Origin: Ascarosepion bandense
Taxonomy: Eukaryota > Mollusca > Cephalopoda > Sepiida > Sepiidae
DNA length: 64,000 nucleotides
Assembly (NCBI GenBank): GCA_037127315.1
Contig: JBBBDQ010001187.1
Span: 1,084,501-1,148,500 of the forward strand
Direction: 5' to 3'
The first letter of the stretch is position 1. Each line of letters begins with the position of its first letter. Position numbers and translations under genes: made by a program. The notes under the pieces were generated by a model. It did no database searches and was not told where the DNA came from. It saw only the letters and a program-made list of their open reading frames with translations. Positions 42,335-54,162 of this stretch are shown one piece after another.

Positions 42335-44045
42335 CAAAATTCGATTGCGTCTCTCGCTAGAGAATTTTAACAAGTATGCGTTTATGCATAGGAAATGAAA
42401 TGAATATTTAGATTCAAACAATTTTCTTTCGAATCAACTGAATTAATAATTACAGAGGGAGAACTAGTAAATTTGTTTCTTACAAAACCATTCATATTAG
42501 TATATTTCAGTGTGGTACTATGTATATAAATGCATTTTATTATTTTTCAGGGTTAATATGAGTCATCTGTTGAATACCTACTTTGCCGTACCAAAATTTT
42601 AGTTTCCTTTTTTTTTAGTCTGATATCGAATTTAAGTATTGTATTGTCAAACTACTTATTCTATCTAGTAATTTTTCATTGTAATATTAGCTGCTTTTTA
42701 TGATATTTTATGAATTAATGGATTTTTATTATTAATATTAAAAGTAACTAGCAATACCAGTGAGAATGAACCGTTTTTCCATTTGGGTTTTTTATGAATT
42801 GACAAATAAAATTCTTGTTAGTTCACGGACTATAAAATACGGATGGAAATTCCCCTCTCCTAGCATTAAATCTTTGACGGTAACAACTTAAAATTTAAAT
42901 ATGATGCACGTCATTATTTAAAGATGTAAAAATATACATATGATAATATTTGAAAATGAATATTTTTTCTATTTCACTGAAGAAAGATTTAACGCTTCTA
43001 AGATCTTCCCATTTTTACTTTCTGTCATCGAAATCAAGCAGCATCTTTTTCATCTTCTATCGCGATAGAAACCAGAATACTCTATTATTTATGAGATATT
43101 TCCATGGAGATAATCAACGAACTATTTAAGTAACTAATTATTGTGATAGTTATTGGTAGACTGTAACGTACGCGCTAAGTAATTAAATATACAGATTTCT
43201 AATATATAGTCTTAAATTTTATTATTTGTAGATAGAGATTTTCAAAACGTTGCAAGATATTAATTCGTAACTCTTTTGTTTGATTTTATTTTTTCTTGAA
43301 TCTATTTTATTGTCAAAACATAACTAGCAATAAACATCATGGGTGAAAAAATCATTCGGAAAAAATGAAGTTGATCACCTGCCACCATCGCTTTTCTTCT
43401 ACAAAAGAAAAAAGTTATCTTCACAAATGTATTTTTTCATGCAAGAGCGACACGGGTAATCAGCGAATAACCTTTCAAATGAGCTTGTGTAAATGGTTAG
43501 CAGGCCAGGAAATATAAAAAGACACACCTTACAAAATGCTAAAAAGACAGAAATTTGTGAAGAATCATTATCGCCGACACCCTGAAAGCATACGACACAG
43601 GGCTAGTAGTGTAACGAGTATCCTGGGGGAAAATGATCTCTATTAGCCGAGTTAAAATGCAGAGGATAATTGCCATCTGAAAAGGCATGAATCCTGTCTT
43701 TGTCTTCCAATATAAGAATAGGCTGGACTCTCTGATACTTTAGTGGCTACTAGTCGAAAAGAAATAAGTTTAGGATTATATAAATTTGAGAAGGCAGAAA
43801 GAGAACATCTCAATCTCGCTCACAATAATGCATGGCAATTCACGGATAACGAAGAAAGATCTTAGGCATTTCAATGTTTTCTTAATCTTGAAAGGATATG
43901 GTATTCAAGACAAAAAAGTTTATTTGAGACGATAGGAGTAGTAGTAGTACCTTTCACTTTTGCTCAGAAGAATCATTGCAAATTATTATTTGTTTTTACT
44001 AATATGTATTGATTTTAGTTACTTTTCTTTGCAATTTCTTAATAG
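42333..44045. other. Unassigned AT-rich sequence
   Basis: A few words near 43650-43740 (TTAGCCGAGTTAAAATGCAG, AGGCATGAATCC, AGGCTGGACTCTCTGA) may be an old SINE. Otherwise nothing recognised. Confidence 0.35.
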
Positions 44046-45682
44046 GAGTAGACAAGCTATCCTATCGTATGGGCGTTACTCATTCTTCTTCTCTTGAACA
44101 TGTGTAGAGGCTCATCCCTCGTTTCCTGTTTAGGGAGGGGTTCTTGATTTCTTTTCTCTCTATGAGTCTGAAGAGCGGTGCTTTTGCAAGTTTTTATGAA
44201 GTGTGTGGACGGTGGCAACGTTCCTTTCAGACTGAAAGTAACGAGTTGGCAATTTTTTGGTTACTGCTTCCGACTGGAGTTTCGAAGACTGAACACTTGC
44301 TTAGCGTTGTGAGAGACTGCTCTGATCAACATTTGAATAAAGGTACAGGTCTCTTCTCACGCAATATCGCGCTTGGATGAGTGTCCCTGCAAGTGGGCAG
44401 CCCAGAGGCGACATTCTGCTGCAGTCTGTGCTATTTTCCTTCCCACATATGTTCCAGTTGACGACCAACTGCTACTGCTATGCTAGATCTCTTTTTAAAA
44501 AAATAACTTTAAACCATGACAACGCACAATCAAAATATAAAATTAAACCAGCCAAAAAAAAATAAAACAAAAACAAACTAAACACCTCTACACCCTTTTC
44601 TCTAACATCCGTGATATGCTTACCAACTTTTGCATTTTGAAAACATTCCTCTAAAAAAGGTGTCCTGATATTCTAGCTCTCTTCGAAACCAAACTCAATT
44701 CCTAAAATTACCTCCTCTGACTTCTCGATTCTTGAATACCTTCCCCTCTTTAGGAAGAACTGCAGTTTTGACATGCATTCATGGGTGTTTATGTCAGTGA
44801 ATATCTTCGTCTGGCTAGGGAGATCTCTATTAAGTCTTCTGTCCATTTCAACGTTTCTCCCCACTTGCGCTAGTAGACAGAGTAAACTATCTCTTTATTC
44901 GTTGCCGCTTCCCTTCTTCTCCTGACGGTTGCATACTAGATAGTATTTTAGATAATATAGTCAAGCCTATTTCACTTCACCCATTCGGTAATATATCTGT
45001 GATCGGTAACATCAATGCCCATCCTGTCAGATGGGGGAAAAGCACTGCCACTTATCTGGCTGGAGTCCAAACACTGAACTAAGTCTTTCATGTTAGTGGT
45101 GGGTTTCCGCACGAGTTTCTTTAGTAATTAAAATAGACAGGCTGCTCTTATAGACCTCTTTCTTACTTCTATCCCTGGCTTTTGCCATGCGATGTCCCTT
45201 GGAACAATGTTTTTAGTCTCCCTGTTCTAGACTGCTCCTCTTAAGTCTCCTCCTGGGTGAAAGTTTGCATTAATGCTTTCATCCCACCTTGGAAATTCCT
45301 ACTTAAACCCCGTCAGTCTCTTTCGTTCTCTCCTGCTTGCTTAGCTGCCACTGATCACAGTAATACATTCTTTTGATTATACTGGAGTGGCACGTCAGTT
45401 TGATCACAATAGGCTTCATTTCATTTCTGCTCTTAGCGAATATAAGCATATCCTAAATGATGCTAAGCTGTTGTTTGCCGATATAATGAAGCAGAGTATA
45501 GCATCTTACAAGTTTGGTTCCAGTGATTACTGGAGGATCTGAAATAGTGTGCTGAACAACAGAAAACCGTTGATTTCAAATCTGTCGCAGACTAGTTCTA
45601 GCAAATTTGTGTCTAACCACACAATTGTCTCCACTAGAGTACTCACACCCATTTTCCAACGTAGAACTGAAGATCAACTAAG

Positions 45683-45684
<2 letters not shown>
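44046..45684 (+). pseudogene. LINE-A 5' region and endonuclease domain, degraded
   Basis: 44046-44174 is one 5' monomer-like unit (GGAGTAGACAAGC, GAGGCTCATCCCTCGTTTCC). After a presumed 5' UTR, plus frames from about 44585 contain NIRDMLTNFC and PDILALFETKL, the start of an AP-like endonuclease, then VIGNINAHPVRWGKSTATYL and LIDLFLTSIPGF, the NAH and target-binding regions. A linker ending LNNRKPLISNLSQ leads to a TA array at 45685 where similarity stops; the RT half is absent. Many stops. It complements the RT-containing copies at 4659 and 51190. Confidence 0.75.

Positions 45685-45727
<43 letters not shown>
45685..45727. repeat. (TA)n microsatellite
   Basis: About 21 TA units replacing the LINE-A RT part. 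Confidence 0.95.
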
Positions 45728-45729
<2 letters not shown>

Positions 45730-45736
45730 CAGAAAC

Positions 45737-45834
45737 GGTCGTTACTCATTCTTCTTCTCTTGAATATGTGTAGAGGCTCATCCTTAGTTTCCTGTTTAGG
45801 GAGGGGTTCTTGATTTCTTTTCTCTCTATGAGTC

Positions 45835-45838
<4 letters not shown>
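45737..45838 (+). repeat. Repeated LINE-A 5' monomer segment
   Basis: Nearly identical to 44075-44172 (GTTACTCATTCTTCTTCTCT, GAGGCTCATCCTTAGTTTCC, GAGGGGTTCTTGATTTC, TATGAGTCTGAA). It lies between two TA arrays, 1.66 kb downstream of its match. Confidence 0.92.

Positions 45839-45881
<43 letters not shown>
45839..45881. repeat. (TA)n microsatellite
   Basis: About 21 TA units. Confidence 0.95.
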
Positions 45882-45884
<3 letters not shown>

Positions 45885-46240
45885 TCATCTATATACAAGC
45901 CTGTTTCGCTGTATCACAGCTCATCAATATGGCTAGACGCACCCACTTGCTTCTGGCAGGGTTCGAAACGCGACCGATTTGGTGTCAGTCAGAGTCGCTA
46001 CTCCCTAAGCAATCGACGCATGGAATCAGTGAAGGGAAATTTTAACGTGTTGTATATAAGCAGTGTATACTCACGCCAGTCACCGAGAGAACTGTATTCA
46101 TTTCTGAAGAGTCACGCATATAGCAGTGGAAACTCTTTTCAAATCTTTCCTCTCCACAGAGCTCAATCATAATGAGAGTATAATATATTAGTCAGCCACA
46201 CACAAGCCAGTTTCGCTGTCTCACAGCTCATCAGTGTGGC

Positions 46241-46243
<3 letters not shown>
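45882..46243. repeat. Direct repeat pair G
   Basis: TTAGTCA..TACAAGCCTGTTTCGCTGTATCACAGCTCATCAATATGGCTA-type sequence at 45882-45937 recurs at 46189-46240 with about 85% identity. The sequence between them contains AGGGTTCGAAACGCGACC (B-box-like) near 45957. Possibly the terminal repeats or tail of a retroelement of about 360 bp. Confidence 0.55.

Positions 46244-46275
<32 letters not shown>
46224..46275. repeat. (TA)n microsatellite
   Basis: TA run interrupted once by TG. Confidence 0.9.
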
Positions 46276-46720
46276 GGGTGTCCATAAATCCGTTTGCACT
46301 CCAAAAATTTATAACTTCAAAAATTTATAACTTTATTTGTATTTGTGATTTTATTCCGCAACTTGAACAATTAAACTTGAAAGATAATACCGTGCTTCAA
46401 CAAGATAGAGCTCCTTGTCACTTTGCTTTGCGTGTTAGACAGTTTCTAAATCAAGAATTTCCTAACAGATGGATCGGAAGGAATGCATCATTTTCGCCAG
46501 ATTTGACTCCATTAGTTATTTTCATGGGGACATGAGAAAAGAAATGTCTATGCAACCAAACCTAGTTCATTAGAAGATTTGAAATCTAAAATAGCTAATG
46601 TGATTTTAGGCAATACTGTAAATTAGTTCGTAAATGTTTACCGTGAACTGCTACATAGTATTAACCTTTGTATTGCTAATGAAGAAGGACATGTGAAACT
46701 TAAATAAAATTTCAATAAAA
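46276..46720 (+). pseudogene. DDE transposase fossil of the Tc1/mariner superfamily
   Basis: Plus frames give NTVLQQDRAPCHFALRVRQF (second catalytic D in QQDRAPCH), PNRWIGRNASFSPDLTPL and, after a frame change, WGHEKRNVYATKPSSLEDLK. This resembles the C-terminal half of transposases of the IS630/Tc1/mariner superfamily in which SPDLTPLDF surrounds the third acidic residue. A word GGGTGTCCATAAATCCG at 46276 may be the left terminus. The N-terminal half and first catalytic D are missing. Confidence 0.7.
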
Positions 46721-46744
46721 CCTTAAAAATATAGATTTACTTCA

Positions 46745-47047
46745 TTGTGGCGCAGTGGTTATCGGCTAGGAACGAGAAATCGGGCAGCCGAGTTCGAATT
46801 TCAGTTGAATTCCTTGCATTCACTTACGCGCAAATAACCTTGGGAAAGGTATGAATCCGTCTATTCCTTCCAGTTATGGGTTAAATAACAGGACAGATTG
46901 GGTTCTATAGCCTTGGTCGGCAACCAGTCTACCGCAGAAAGCAATGGCAACCTACTGCGGGATAATCTTCGCCCAGTCAGTCATGTCTCTTTCGAGACTT
47001 GATCGCCTAAGCGTGTATCGCGCATGGTACTTAACCGACTGACTGAA
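46745..47047 (+). mobile_element. SINE-A, copy 12
   Basis: Full length with intact box A (TGGCGCAGTGG) and box B (GAGTTCGAATTTC). Hairpin CATGTCTCTTTCGAGACTTG near 46983. Confidence 0.92.
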
Positions 47048-47464
47048 TCCTTTTTACAAATTATTTCTTTCCAGTACTGATGCAGTTTCCTTCCGAACTT
47101 ACTATTTAAAGTAATGTTATGTTCACACTACATTAATCGAATACTTATAGCAACAAGTAAAATAGATATCAAATGTAAACCTAATTGAATATAATTACAC
47201 AATCTGAATGTTGACATTTCACCCTAGTTTAATCAAACGTCCAGCCTAAAAATGTTTATCAATACTCTACTGATTGATCAATTGGTTTTATACGTGTAGT
47301 CAACCCTTTGAAGGTTATTTAAAGCCAGAAAATATCTTTTGAGATTGTAAGATCTTTATTTGAGATAATAATGGTTTATAATAAGCCATACTGATTAATC
47401 TATAGCCGGAAAAGAAAAGTTGAGTTCATATCTTTCATAATGTTTTTTCCTGTAAGTAAATATA
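47048..47464. other. Unassigned, with possible family B 3' fragment
   Basis: 47296-47345 (GTCAACCCTTTGAAGGTTAT, TTAAAGCC) may be the inverted 3' end of family B. The rest is unrecognised. Confidence 0.35.
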
Positions 47465-47766
47465 GCCAGTCAGCCAGTTAAGAGCCATACGTGATACGCG
47501 CTTGGGCGATCATGTCTCGAAACAGACATGACTGACTGGGCAGAAGATTATCGCGTACTAAGTTGCCATTGATTTTTGCGGTAGACTGGTTGCTAGCCAA
47601 GGCAACCTAATCTGTCCTGTTATTTAACCCATAATTGAAGGAAAGAAACGGATTAATACCTTTGCTGAGGGTATTTGGGCGTAAGTGAATGCAACGAATT
47701 CAACTGGAATTCGACAGCTCCCTGATTTCTCGTTCTGAGCCGATATCTACTTCACCACAACGCAAG
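47465..47766 (-). mobile_element. SINE-A, copy 13
   Basis: Full-length minus copy; about 15 bases missing from the TATAGCC region near 47602. Confidence 0.88.
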
Positions 47767-47839
47767 TAAGTATAACAAACCAAAACAAGTTTTTGAAAAT
47801 GATTTTCTGATTAACGAGTAAAATTTATTATATATTACA

Positions 47840-48518
47840 CTAGCAGGATAGCCCAGCGTTGCTCAGGTGTAATGAAACTTTAAAACTAATCCATGGTTCT
47901 GGAGCCCAGACTCTTTAGACCTTGGCACGAAAGACTAAAAAGCAATAGTTGTTTCCAGTTAATGCGAAACCGTATAATGAAAAAAAGTGAATGGATGTAA
48001 GTCAAATTTTGATTTCCTGGTATCGATATCAAATAAGGTTTTCTCGTCGTAAACTGAATTTTGAACGCTAAATAAGTCCTCTGTGCAAACGGTATCATGA
48101 CTGAGACTAAGAACTACAATTATACCCACTTAGCGCCAAACCTGAAGCAAAAACTAAAATAAAAAGGCTGAAAAAAATACAGTAATACAGGCAGATAAAC
48201 AGACACACACAAACATATATATATATTATCGATTTTTTGCACTATTGTAAGAACTACAACCTTGAAACTTCTGAATATCATTTCTTATGTCTTTGTCTAT
48301 GAGTGTATCGAATTTGATTAAAATCAGACCACTCCTTCTATAATCCGATTTTTTCGATTCTCGATTCTCGATATTTATTGAGGGTACCTTGACACAAACT
48401 CTAGCAAAGAACACAAGCAGATGCTTCTAGTACAACTGTTTAATTTTTTTATGAAAATCGGTTCAGCCATTTTGAAGACACACACACAGACAAAGTTCCA
48501 TTTATAAATAAGTTTAGA
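47840..48518 (-). mobile_element. Non-autonomous Helitron, copy 3 (679 bp)
   Basis: On the minus strand it starts TCTAAACTTATTTATAAATG and ends with an ACCTGAGCAACGCTGGGC hairpin and CTGCTAG before T. The interior aligns to copy 1 including the GAAAATCAAAATTTGAC region. Its 5' end lies 17 bases from a 5S-like pseudogene. Confidence 0.88.
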
Positions 48519-48534
48519 TCACACGCCATTATTA

Positions 48535-48643
48535 AGCTCGTATTGCCAAGCAGTCACTCATCTAGGCACTGACCAGGCTAGACGTTGCATAACTTAAGCG
48601 ATCGTACGTGAACCGGTTTTTCCAACGTGATATGACTGTAAAT
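48535..48643 (-). pseudogene. 5S rRNA pseudogene or SINE head, near full length
   Basis: On the minus strand: TACAGTCATATCACGTTGGA, AAAACCGGTTCACGTACGAT, CGCTTAAGTTATGCAACGTC, TAGCCTGGTCAGTGCC, TAGATGAGTGACTGCTTGGC, AATACGAG. This covers the usual 5S length and follows the order of 5S helices and internal control region (box A/IE/C area around CTTAAGTTATGCAACG). Substitutions in conserved positions make a functional gene unlikely. No SINE-A-like tail is obvious on its 3' side because the Helitron begins there. Confidence 0.75.
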
Positions 48644-50360
48644 CAGTACTAGTGGTATTTGTAAGTAACTATGAACAGTAAAAGGGGTATGTCTAAATCC
48701 ATATGTAATACGTTGGATTTTGTTGAAAGAATGGCTTTCTTTTCCCTCCTAGTAGTGGTTATTTACTTCACACGGCTTGCGAGTCTTCTATTTTATATTA
48801 CAAATATCACTAATTATTTCCAACCTCCATTTTGGTTTATACTCATGCAGTAACCTATACAAAAGAGCTATAACAGTTCAAGGACTTCAGAAATATATTT
48901 CCGAAAAATCTCTTTTAACTGAAATGTTGTATACATTTCAAAATAAAGTTACGCTTTCTCATTAGTCAGTAAATGCTGGATATTCTTCTTATATAGAAAC
49001 AGTTAATCTCATTATTAGCATTATCGAATATGGAATAATAGAACAAAGGATATTAGCCAATGAAAATAGTAAAACATTCCTATATTTGTTCTGAACCTAT
49101 AATCCTGCATTTGTCCAGAACCTGAATAATATGTTTTGAAGTTTTCTCCCACCTGAAACAAAACCGAGTTAACTAAATTCTGCCAATCAGTACAAAACCG
49201 ATACATCAATTTTGAAGATTTCAATATTTGGCTTATATTTGTTTTGTTTTGGTCTACAGAGGTGCATAGTGTGCCTTAAGCAATCGTTATCGTACGTCGT
49301 TTGAACCTTGGAATAATGTCAGTCGTGGAAAGAGCAGATGTAACTAATTCCTCTCATGTATCGACCATACGATGGCAACATACACAATTTCACTCGAACA
49401 TGAATGTTTCGTAACAGCGGACTGTATTTCCTAAACTAACCTAATTAGCTGGCCACTACCAACATCGTGCCGGTGATCTCCGATCATAACTCATCTAACT
49501 CGAAGGCACAATATAGAGTTGAGAAAATTAACAAATTTTTATTGTTCTTTAGGCTTGATTGCTTTCGAAACCGACAGCCGCGATTGCATCAACGCGAACT
49601 TCAAACATTGTAGCCTTCAGGAGTGTCTGCAAGAACATTAATTACATCACAGTCTCGGCAGTCTTCAGTTGGGAATTTCTGAGCAAAAATGAGATATTGA
49701 AAATTTTGTAGCTATATGAGAAACGCCATTGAAGACATATGTACAAAGCCATGATTACATTTTGAAATTGATAACACACAGAGAAATAGCTAATGGATAT
49801 TTATTGGAATAAGATAATTCTGGCATAGGGCCAGGTGACTAGAGCACGAACAGTACAGAAAATCAAAAGATTGAGAAAATCTAGGTAATCAAATCCAAGT
49901 CTAGTTTATGGCAAGAATATAGAAATTTATGATTACCAATGTTAGAGTTGTTTGATGAAAGAACTGACGTTCCAATAAATACGTAATTTTTATTTAAAAC
50001 TATCGCTGAAACATGTTTTACTGGTGAGGTCTTATAGACGCACAATGTCAATAATTATGGTAAACTGTATAAAAATGTTTCAAAAATAACTATATTTAAG
50101 GGAGTTCACCATAACCAAGACAATAAAGCCACTATGACTCAAGCGTTGACTTGGCGTGAAAAAATTAGAAAACAGAAACATTACTAAGGAAAGGAAACAA
50201 AGTAAAGGTAATCAGGAGAGTATATAGCGCCAAAGATTTCTCTCTTTTTTTGGATTTTATAAAAAACCTATAATTATATAGCAGGACCTTTGGATCATTT
50301 GTGGCAGCAATATTCTAAATAGTGAAGAATAGTAGACTTATAGAGAGAAATGTTGTTTAC
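48644..50360. other. Unassigned sequence
   Basis: Short ORFs (48671-48853, 48777-48965 plus; 49021-49224 minus) have no known motif. No repeat family identified across 1.7 kb. Confidence 0.35.
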
Positions 50361-50882
50361 CATTAAGCAGTCAAAAAACGTTGTTTAGCAGCTGACCTAG
50401 CATAACGCAGTCAAAAAACGTTGTTTAAATGCTGACCTAGCATTACGCAGTCAAAAAAAGTTGTTTAGCAGCTGACCTGGCATTACGCAGTCAAAAAACA
50501 TTGTTTAGCAGCTAACCTAGCATTACGCAGCCAAAAAACGTTGTTTAACAGCTGACCTAGCATTACGCAGTCAAAAAACTTTGTTTAGCAGCTGACCCAG
50601 CATTACGCAGTCAACAAACGTTGTTTAAGAGCTGACCTAGCATTACGCAGTCAAAAACCGTTGTTTAGCAGCTGACCTAACATTACGCAGTCAAAAAACG
50701 TTGTTTAACAGCTAACCTAGCATTACGCAGTCAAAAAACGTTGTTTAGCTGCTGACCTAGCATTACGCAGTCAAAAAACGTTGTTTAACAGCTAACCTAG
50801 CATTACGCAGTCAAAAAACGTTCTTTAACAGATGACCTAGCATTACGCAGCCAAAAACCTCTGTTAACAGCTGACCTAGCAA
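50361..50882. repeat. 40-bp minisatellite, 13 copies
   Basis: Units of exactly 40 bases begin at 50361, 50401, 50441 and every 40 bases to 50841, without indels until the last unit. The unit reads CATTACGCAGTCAAAAAACG then TTGTTTAGCAGCTGACCTAG. Two sub-types alternate irregularly (AGCAGCTGACC and AACAGCTAACC). Each carries a CAGCTG or related E-box word and TGTTTA. Confidence 0.97.
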
Positions 50883-51189
50883 TTAATTCAAAAGATTTTT
50901 AACATTATTTCCGCTGGAAACTTTAGCGCGAGAAAACCAAATGAGTCAAGATACTGAAGACCAGCATCAACCATGCGGACGGAAGGCAGAAAAAAAATCT
51001 TTCTCAGGTGATTCAAAGCGACTTTTTATTATTTTTAAACTATCAAAAGTTGTGTTTAAAAGTTTGTTCTGCTTTTTCGCAAAATTAAAACATATGCAAA
51101 AACTAGTGACCAGCATAAAAAAATAGCTTTTCTGTTTTGAGGTTCTCTTTATTTATTTATTTATTTATTTATTCTGTAAAGCGAAGCCA
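50883..51189. other. Unassigned sequence
   Basis: A 61-codon ORF (50941-51126) has no known motif. Ends in (TTTA)n at 51151-51172. Confidence 0.35.
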
Positions 51190-52500
51190 TTCCTAACAAG
51201 ATAACGGCCGTTACTGGACAGTTGACTGACCCCTCCCACACCACCCAACCCTGTGAAATCTCTAAGTTTCGTAGATGGTCTGTTCTTCAAATTCAAATTC
51301 GTTCGTTTGCTTTGTACACGGACAGGCAGTTTAGCCAGATCTTAATTTTCGGGAATTGACCTAATCCAATCATTTTTAAATAACCGCAAAATGAAGGTCA
51401 TTTTGAATGGGCATGCCTCTTCATCCTACAGCAACGACGTCCCAGATGAGATCAAGTCCCAAGTAGGCATCTACACAGACGACACGACAATATATTCCCG
51501 CACCAGTAAGAAACCTCTCGTGGCGGACAGACATAATATCGCTGCTGACCTTGAACGGGATCTACACTCTGTGGGGAACTGGGGCAAGAAGTGGCTTGTC
51601 AACTTCAATGCGTCTAAGACCAAGCTGTTGTCTGTCAAACATCACAGGCAACCTCTCCTGCCTCCCATAAACATGAACCAAGCGAGTCTCTCTGAGAGCA
51701 ACACATTACGCCTGCTCGGCCTTACCCTCTCCTCAAACCTCAAATGGAACCACTATATTGAATCCATAGCTAAATCTACTGCTAAGAAGGTTGGGTCACT
51801 ATGTCGATCCAGGATGTTTTTCCGCCTGAATCCATCCTGCATATATACAAGTCAACCATCCGTCCGTGCATGGAGTACTGCTGCCATTTATGGTCAGGCG
51901 CCCCTGCCATTCTCCTCAGTGTTCTCGACAGGCTCCAAAGGAGAGTCTGCAATGTGATAGGTACTGATCTGGCGGCTCGACTGCAGCCACTTCCCCTCCG
52001 TCGAAATGTGACCTAACTTTGTCTGTTCTATAAATACTTTCATGGCTTCTGCTCGGACGAACTTAAGTCACTGATGCCTCCTCAACTGGTGTTTACTCGT
52101 GCAACCAGACTGGCAACTGGGTCCCACCCATTCATAGTCAGGTTAACCAAATGCAGACAACAATTCTACTCCTGCAGCTTCTTCTCTCGCACTTCCCGCC
52201 TGTGGAACTCGCTCCCATATTCTTGCTTTCCTGACGGCTACAACCTCCAGAAATTTAAATGCAATGTCAATACTCATCTATTAAACACTGAACTCTAGCT
52301 CTCTCCCCACCCCCGTATATCCTTCCCTTTCTCTCCACCTATGTATCTGTCATCGCACCTGCATTCTCAGCTTTCTATTGCTCCTTTCTGACTTAGTTTG
52401 TACACTCACTCTTTTCTAATTATTCTTTTTACAGTTATGTATCCCCCCGCTTATCAGTGGCATTTCTGCTTTGCTCGGGGTGAATTTATTAAAAAAAAAT
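51190..52500 (+). pseudogene. LINE-A reverse transcriptase and 3' UTR, best copy
   Basis: Plus frame from 51391 reads SSSYSNDVPDEIKSQVGIYT then DDTTIYSRTSKK. GIYTDDTTIYS is the RT catalytic block (YADD in the family, here YTDD), then NWGKKWLVNFNASKTKLLS, LRLLGLTLSSNLKWN, and after a shift at about 51800 STIRPCMEYCCHLWSGAPA, FFSRTSRLWNSLPYS and a stop at about 52297. The palm segment normally lying between SSYS and NDVPDEI (with the PQGS motif) is absent, an in-frame deletion. The 3' UTR ends with the shared block at 52434-52485 and an A-tail. Assigned to CR1/Jockey-like LINEs; clade uncertain. Inactive. Confidence 0.88.
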
Positions 52501-52629
52501 AAATTTGAAAATATTTCCTAGAATGTAAAAGTGTCAATAAAGCTATGAAAACAGACATATTGATAGGAAGACAATAAAAGAAATAAGACAATCCTAATGA
52601 AAATATTTAAAAGTAGCTGTTTCATTTCT
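52501..52629. other. Unassigned sequence
   Basis: Nothing recognised. Confidence 0.3.
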
Positions 52630-52830
52630 GGATACGGCCACGTCAGGTTGAAATAATGATCTTTGTATGATCATCAAAGTTAAGCAACATTGATATTTGT
52701 CTGGGTGATTGCTTGGGTACACCAAGCGCTATAAACCTAGATTTACTCGTGATGCCATCAATAATATCTTAGAATTAAAAAAAAACGTTCTAGTTAGATT
52801 CGTTTTATTTTCTTAGGCGCAAATACTGTT
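52630..52830 (+). mobile_element. 5S-rRNA-headed SINE, copy 5
   Basis: 52630-52736 aligns to 5S rRNA: GGATACGGCCACGTCAGGTT, GATCATCAAAGTTAAGCAAC, TCTGGGTGATTGCTTGGGTA, CACCAAGCGCTATAAACC. The following 90 bases end in TTTTCTTAGGCGCAAATACT, aligning to the SINE-A-like centre. The array-type 3' tail is not evident. Confidence 0.7.
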
Positions 52831-54162
52831 GTGGATTCCGAGTGAGAAACTACACAAAATAATAAATAATGGAGATAAAAAATGTAAGTCATATTGTAGA
52901 AGATATACAAACTGAAATACAGGTTAGTCTATTCAGAAATACTATTAGTAGAAATAATTATATAGAGTCTTGAAGTGAAATAGTATGTCCGAGTAATGAG
53001 TCTATATCCAAACAACTCCAACTAACTTTGCACCAACTTACTGACCAAATAAGCAACTGCTTTACCATTCTACAACTACTTTGCAACTAGTACAACAATT
53101 TTGCAGCTACTATACTCGGTATAGGCAAGATTAAATGTACACATCAGGCGATTCCATTCTTATATACAAAAAAGGGCGATACCACAATGAATACCTTTGT
53201 GGAATATATGAATCCATCACTTCTCTTCCCCGCTATATAAACTGCAAATGGGTTTCTAAGGCGCATAAAGCATATTAGACCTTAAATTTATCGATGATCC
53301 CTCTGACGGGCCGAATTGTTAGAATGTTCCCTTTCTGACCATGAAACCCGGGCTCGAATTTTACTATGATCAATTTGTCAGGAAGCTGACTTTTGATGTT
53401 ATCGGTCGAAGGGGTTGATTCCAGCGCGTGGAACCTTTGGAAAGTGCCTGTATACCATAACAAGGGTTGACCCAAGTCTCATGAGAGATATTGGTTAGAC
53501 AGGATCCTTTGCTAGTTTTGCTAGAACAAAGCCACAGGTTATTGTGATTGAGGGCGTTATTCAGACTGTTGTTCACAATAAAAAAAATGCTCTCTCCCAG
53601 AAACTCTAAAAAATGTCCGGTCAGCATAGTTGCAGTATAATTCACAGTTGGGCTCTGTCGGTGTTGAATAAACACAAATGTGTCTGAGCAGGCGTCTGCA
53701 ACAGTGAATATCTAGACACCCAAATAGGCAGGCATCCCTCCGTAGGGTGAGGAGTTACAATTCGTTATTTTTAATATTTTTCCTTTTCATATTTAATTTT
53801 TTCAGTATTATCGAAACTATTTCTCGTTGACTTGTGATGTACAGTACTCTAAATCGTTACATCCTTTGATCTCTAGGAACATGCAGCGTAAAATCCTGGA
53901 TAAACAATCAGCTTCCGACTATACCGCGATAAACACAATTATTAAGTTGCACTAAATTTTATCCTCTGTTCTAATTATATTTTGCTAAATTCTTTTTTTC
54001 TAATCATTTCATTCGAAACAAGGCATGAATGACACCAGTGCACTGGGTATTACGGTAAGAAAAAAGACAGAGTACTCGGGGTATTAAGGAAAGGATAAAA
54101 TATGAACAGGTTTCAGAAAAAAAAAGACAACGAGTGGCATTGCATTTACATTTTCTGAGATC
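52831..54162. other. Unassigned, with a degenerate CAACTA-rich stretch
   Basis: 53005-53115 repeats variants of CAACTACTTTGCA. Minus-strand ORFs of 66 and 101 codons (53275-53475, 53370-53675) overlap here; the longer reads well (ETWVNPCYGIQALSKGSTRW) but matches no family I can name. It could be a decayed retroelement segment. Confidence 0.35.

Noticed and set aside
48535..48643. A functional 5S rRNA gene.
   Set aside because: It is full length in outline but has substitutions in normally conserved positions, is isolated, and similar 5S pieces elsewhere are SINE heads.
50361..50882. A CRISPR array (regular 40-bp repeat).
   Set aside because: Units are contiguous with no unique spacers, and the context is eukaryotic. 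It is a minisatellite.
53275..53675. Overlapping minus-strand ORFs as a host exon.
   Set aside because: No splice context, family motif or second exon could be identified. Left as unassigned.
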